This document shows, piece after piece, positions 62,501-64,000 of a DNA stretch of 64,000 nucleotides (position 1 is the first letter of the stretch; every line of letters begins with the position of its first letter). The translations under genes were made by a program, and so were the position numbers. The DNA is from Owenia fusiformis. Taxonomy: Eukaryota; Annelida; Polychaeta; Sabellida; Oweniidae. The stretch spans positions 1,738,001-1,802,000 of the forward strand of contig CAIIXF020000001.1 in NCBI GenBank assembly GCA_903813345.2, read 5' to 3'. The notes below the pieces were generated by a model. That model was not told the DNA's origin, did not search any database, and saw only the letters and a list, made by a program, of their open reading frames with translations.

Positions 62501-63111
62501 CGTTCATTGATGGTGACATCATTGGGACAAAGTAGAATGTTTGGGATATGATCATCATAACCGTGATTATTTTCAAAATCGCGTACTTCACCTGTTCTTG
62601 AATTAAGATCTCCCATAATCATAACATCACCTATATTAGAATATTTATTTATTTCTTTTGTCAAAATCTCGTATGGGTCATCCCCTGAGTTGAATTTACC
62701 TTTTGGGTTATAGTTTGCAGGTGAAAAATACGTTATACATAAGTACATGTCATTACTTGTATTAAAGAACTTTTTTGAAAGTTTAACCCACAGGATATCT
62801 GGTGTCTTCGTTTTGATTATTGTCGTTCCTGCTATATATGTATTTCTTATAAGTACAGCTAATCCGCCATGACGTTTCCTGCCAGATTTAGCTCTATTTA
62901 CCGAAAATGATGTGAAGCCCTTAACTCTATCAAAACATATCGGGTCTTTTTCATCACCATGTGTTTCGGTTAGACAGACTATATCATGTGTTATTAATTC
63001 TTTGATAAAATCATTATCGTGCAATTTGTTCCTTACTTTGCTTTCAATTCCCTGAACGTTCCAGCAAGCGATATTTAAATGTGTGGTAATGGTCGTATTT
63101 TTATATATCAT
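59548..63111 (-). CDS. LINE ORF2: apurinic-type endonuclease and reverse transcriptase, 1187 codons, uninterrupted
   Basis: An exonuclease-endonuclease-phosphatase domain spans about residues 12-290: CWNVQG (Asn18), LTETH (Glu49), GDLNSRTG (167-174) and SDH (279-281) are the usual catalytic blocks. The reverse transcriptase spans about 530-850: NYRGIFISDCFGKLFS, FVDLRKAFDTVWHDGL (Asp669 region), KQGDPLSPLLFN and LLFADDLVI (Asp-Asp 770-771). A C-terminal Cys/His knuckle C-x2-C-x8-H-x4-C starts at 1106. It makes the nick and primes reverse transcription from element RNA at the target; this is family knowledge. No stop or frameshift is present, suggesting a young, possibly active copy. Clade assignment is left open. 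Confidence 0.96.
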   Translation of the reverse strand: MIYKNTTITTHLNIACWNVQGIESKVRNKLHDNDFIKELITHDIVCLTETHGDEKDPICFDRVKGFTSFSVNRAKSGRKRHGGLAVLIRNTYIAGTTIIKTKTPDILWVKLSKKFFNTSNDMYLCITYFSPANYNPKGKFNSGDDPYEILTKEINKYSNIGDVMIMGDLNSRTGEVRDFENNHGYDDHIPNILLCPNDVTINERSSMDSVVDASGKKLLDLCRSSNLRIINGRVLGDSPGRFTCHKWNGSSVVDYCIIHENMLPDIMYFKVHDNLCVLSDHCKISLLMQVRIPNDHGNNRTKNNGHTIKMKPIKYKWDARREVLFKTDLSNNFKTRNDVNELNYELNDTYNIDDCIDKLEKIIINTAKRTLRKKLPCKKKGGSISQKWFDNDCSILKRKVKSIGAKLIKSPNDNMIRGNYFKLLKEYRKCCKIKQRKFKTNMINKLEELYDNDPKEYWSLLEQLRQKDGNNKSAYITPEKWHEHFSKLFEKDKNTENNKKVNEIVKSIENDNHFDELSFRITENEVNKAVKQLKNNKSSGFNGICYEMIKASYSVLNNVICKMFNILLSKTVFPEKWNISSIVTLFKKGTTKDPGNYRGIFISDCFGKLFSIILYNRLYAFVHDRKIISENQAGFTKKARTTDHMFIIRTLVDKYVLSEKGNIYMCFVDLRKAFDTVWHDGLFLKLLQSGVNGLFYKMIKHIYSHSKARVRLDNEGLFTNEFDCNKGIKQGDPLSPLLFNIYINDIIKTLDLKTDPLLNNKRIGSLLFADDLVIIASSKDEMQTKLDKLEKYCEEWHLNINTDKTKIMVMNKNGRLIDNHFFIGNYKIESVSRYIYLGMELSISGSMRPAAQHIKDKAEKAKFKLLSLISNGNMKPSLCLKLFDQLIKPICLYGSDIWGTGILNSSKIKKDPQWALEKGYDGITFESLHISFMKSILGVNRKASNDATRGDLGRFPLFISLFYQQMKYLNHINNKGTDSLLREALEVNKQLTDMNKQSWLTHINDVLKYIYNGTSPNYLNLKPREIKKLLENRYIQFWETKIKSNNGKLRFYKIIKAKWNKEPYLDLIKNEIDRNNLTKLRISAHKLEIETGRYTKPITPIEERKCLMCNKKTGSECHYLLECNKLKDVRSSYMDKIKKHCQNLENMNNVEHKLIFLFNSEGIILNILAKYISNIFIEREKNTKCIQ

Positions 63112-63786
63112 TATAATACGTAAATATGTTAATTAACATTCAACATCTTACATCTTACATCCCGACATACTGAAAATATAATGTAATGATTGCATATAGT
63201 GTACTTCTGCTGATAACGTCTTAAATGCGTAGAAGTATTATACATTCTTACTTGAATTTATAATATAATTAAACGTCTTATATAACTTATTTAGTCGCTG
63301 ATCCGTCTAAATTATACAGTCATTTTATCTGACTGAAGTGTCTTTGAAACTGTGACCTACATGTATATCCTGGCTTTAAACCATATCTGGAGTATATTGA
63401 TAACATATCGAATACATATCGGAAACTACTACTACATTATACTACAATACAATATAGTACAACACAATACAATACTACATTATACTACAATACAATACAA
63501 TAATATCGCTGGTCTTGAGTGAGTAGAAGTTAACAATCCGTTTATGGTCGTAAATTCGCTGACCAGTCTAGAGTACCAACAGTTCCTTTATCGATAGTAT
63601 CTTTGATACTATGCCCTACATGTATGTCTTGACTTAAAACCGTAAACGGAATGAATGAGTAAAATTCTTGATTACATTCTTAGTTACCATAGTTTTACAA
63701 AATAGTGAAACATCTTAACTAAATAACGTTTAATTCGTCTAGTGTAGTCACTGATGATCAGTTTAGATTACCATCAGGCCCCGAAT
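63112..63786 (-). repeat. Inter-ORF spacer with about 3 degenerate tandem copies (200-240 bp)
   Basis: Copies near 63295-63370, 63545-63640 and 63735-63830 share, on the plus strand, CTGA.CAGT.TAGA.TACCA, AGTATCTTTGATACT and CCTACATGTAT..CTTGGCTT-like words. The rightmost copy overlaps the end of ORF1, so the ORF1 tail seems to have been duplicated into the spacer. A CAATA/TACTACA simple-sequence stretch lies at 63430-63500. Confidence 0.65.
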
Positions 63787-64000
63787 CTAGTATCTTTGAT
63801 ACTGTTGCCTATATCTTGGCCGAGATCCATAAAAGTTATTGTTACTGGTCATGTTATTGTTGTTACGATGTGCTGGTTGGGAGAGATTACAGAACTTTCT
63901 AACCGTGCGAAGTATATTCCCGCAGAGCACTCTAGTTCCTTGTTCGTTAATATGTACGTTATCTCTGTAGAGATGGGGTTTCGGTTGGCCATTCAGTCCT
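63787..64000 (-). CDS. 3' end of LINE ORF1, SGNH/GDSL esterase-like C-terminus (partial)
   Basis: On the minus strand the frame from 63999 to TAG at 63787-63789 encodes 70 residues beginning GLNGQPKPHLYRDNVHINEQ. The D-x-V-H segment followed by N-x-x-G resembles the terminal Asp-x-x-His block of SGNH/GDSL esterase domains, which are known in ORF1 of several LINE clades. A basic, Asn/Gln/Arg-rich tail follows. The rest of ORF1 lies beyond the window, so the assignment rests on one motif plus its position just upstream of ORF2. Confidence 0.68.
   Translation of the reverse strand, partial: GLNGQPKPHLYRDNVHINEQGTRVLCGNILRTVRKFCNLSQPAHRNNNNMTSNNNFYGSRPRYRQQYQRY

Larger units (their letters stand above)
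59410..64000 (-). mobile_element. Non-LTR (LINE) retrotransposon, 5' end beyond window
   Basis: In minus orientation it contains the end of ORF1, a 675-bp spacer with degenerate tandem repeats, intact ORF2 and a short 3' UTR. The 3' UTR ends near AATAAAGCTCATAATAATA (about 59410-59440). The exact 3' junction and target duplication are not resolved because the 5' end is outside the window. Confidence 0.93.

Overview
This is a spliced, AT-rich, repeat-laden animal nuclear genome. The four protein genes have GT-AG introns. The orthology pattern, the (CGGA/CGTA)n-type repeats and the Tc1/mariner-rich content suggest a marine invertebrate, most likely a mollusc or other lophotrochozoan; the phylum is inference. 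No prokaryotic or viral features were seen.

Layout. (1) 287-819 (+): the last two coding exons of an unrecognised basic, Ser-rich protein. (2) 5339-16274 (+): a complete 19-exon patched/RND-family gene (PTCHD3/PTR-like, 993 codons plus stop). Its third intron carries an apparently intact mariner, 6737-8698, whose transposase is itself split by an intron. (3) 20.5-21.4 kb: two abutting minisatellites in the probable 3' UTR or flank of the next gene. (4) 21700-45684 (-): the complete transportin-1 gene (TNPO1, importin-beta2), 20 exons and 892 codons, every exon junction in phase. Eleven of its introns contain a box C/D snoRNA-like segment. The segments fall into four sequence groups aimed at two conserved 28S rRNA sites. 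The large introns 1-3 hold transposon debris: a hAT-type MITE, a mariner remnant with a piggyBac-type element inside it, a foldback, and several minisatellites. (5) 45.7-50.1 kb: intergenic DNA with a recent about 470-bp direct duplication; one copy carries a TTAA-flanked MITE that the other lacks. (6) 50130-57988 (+): an F-box/WD40 gene (FBXW9-like, 405 codons). Its second intron is a 2.27-kb array of a 36-bp palindromic repeat, and its last coding exon with the stop codon is tandemly repeated. (7) 59.4-64.0 kb (-): a non-LTR retrotransposon with an intact 1187-codon endonuclease/reverse-transcriptase ORF and the end of an upstream esterase-like ORF1, running off the window.

The main result is the snoRNA array hosted by TNPO1. 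A second theme is that four separate minisatellites begin exactly at a splice site or stop codon and so multiply that signal: PTCHD exon 4 donor, TNPO1 exon 14 acceptor, FBXW9 exon 2 donor, FBXW9 stop codon. The genes themselves are unrelated housekeeping or membrane genes, not a pathway cluster.
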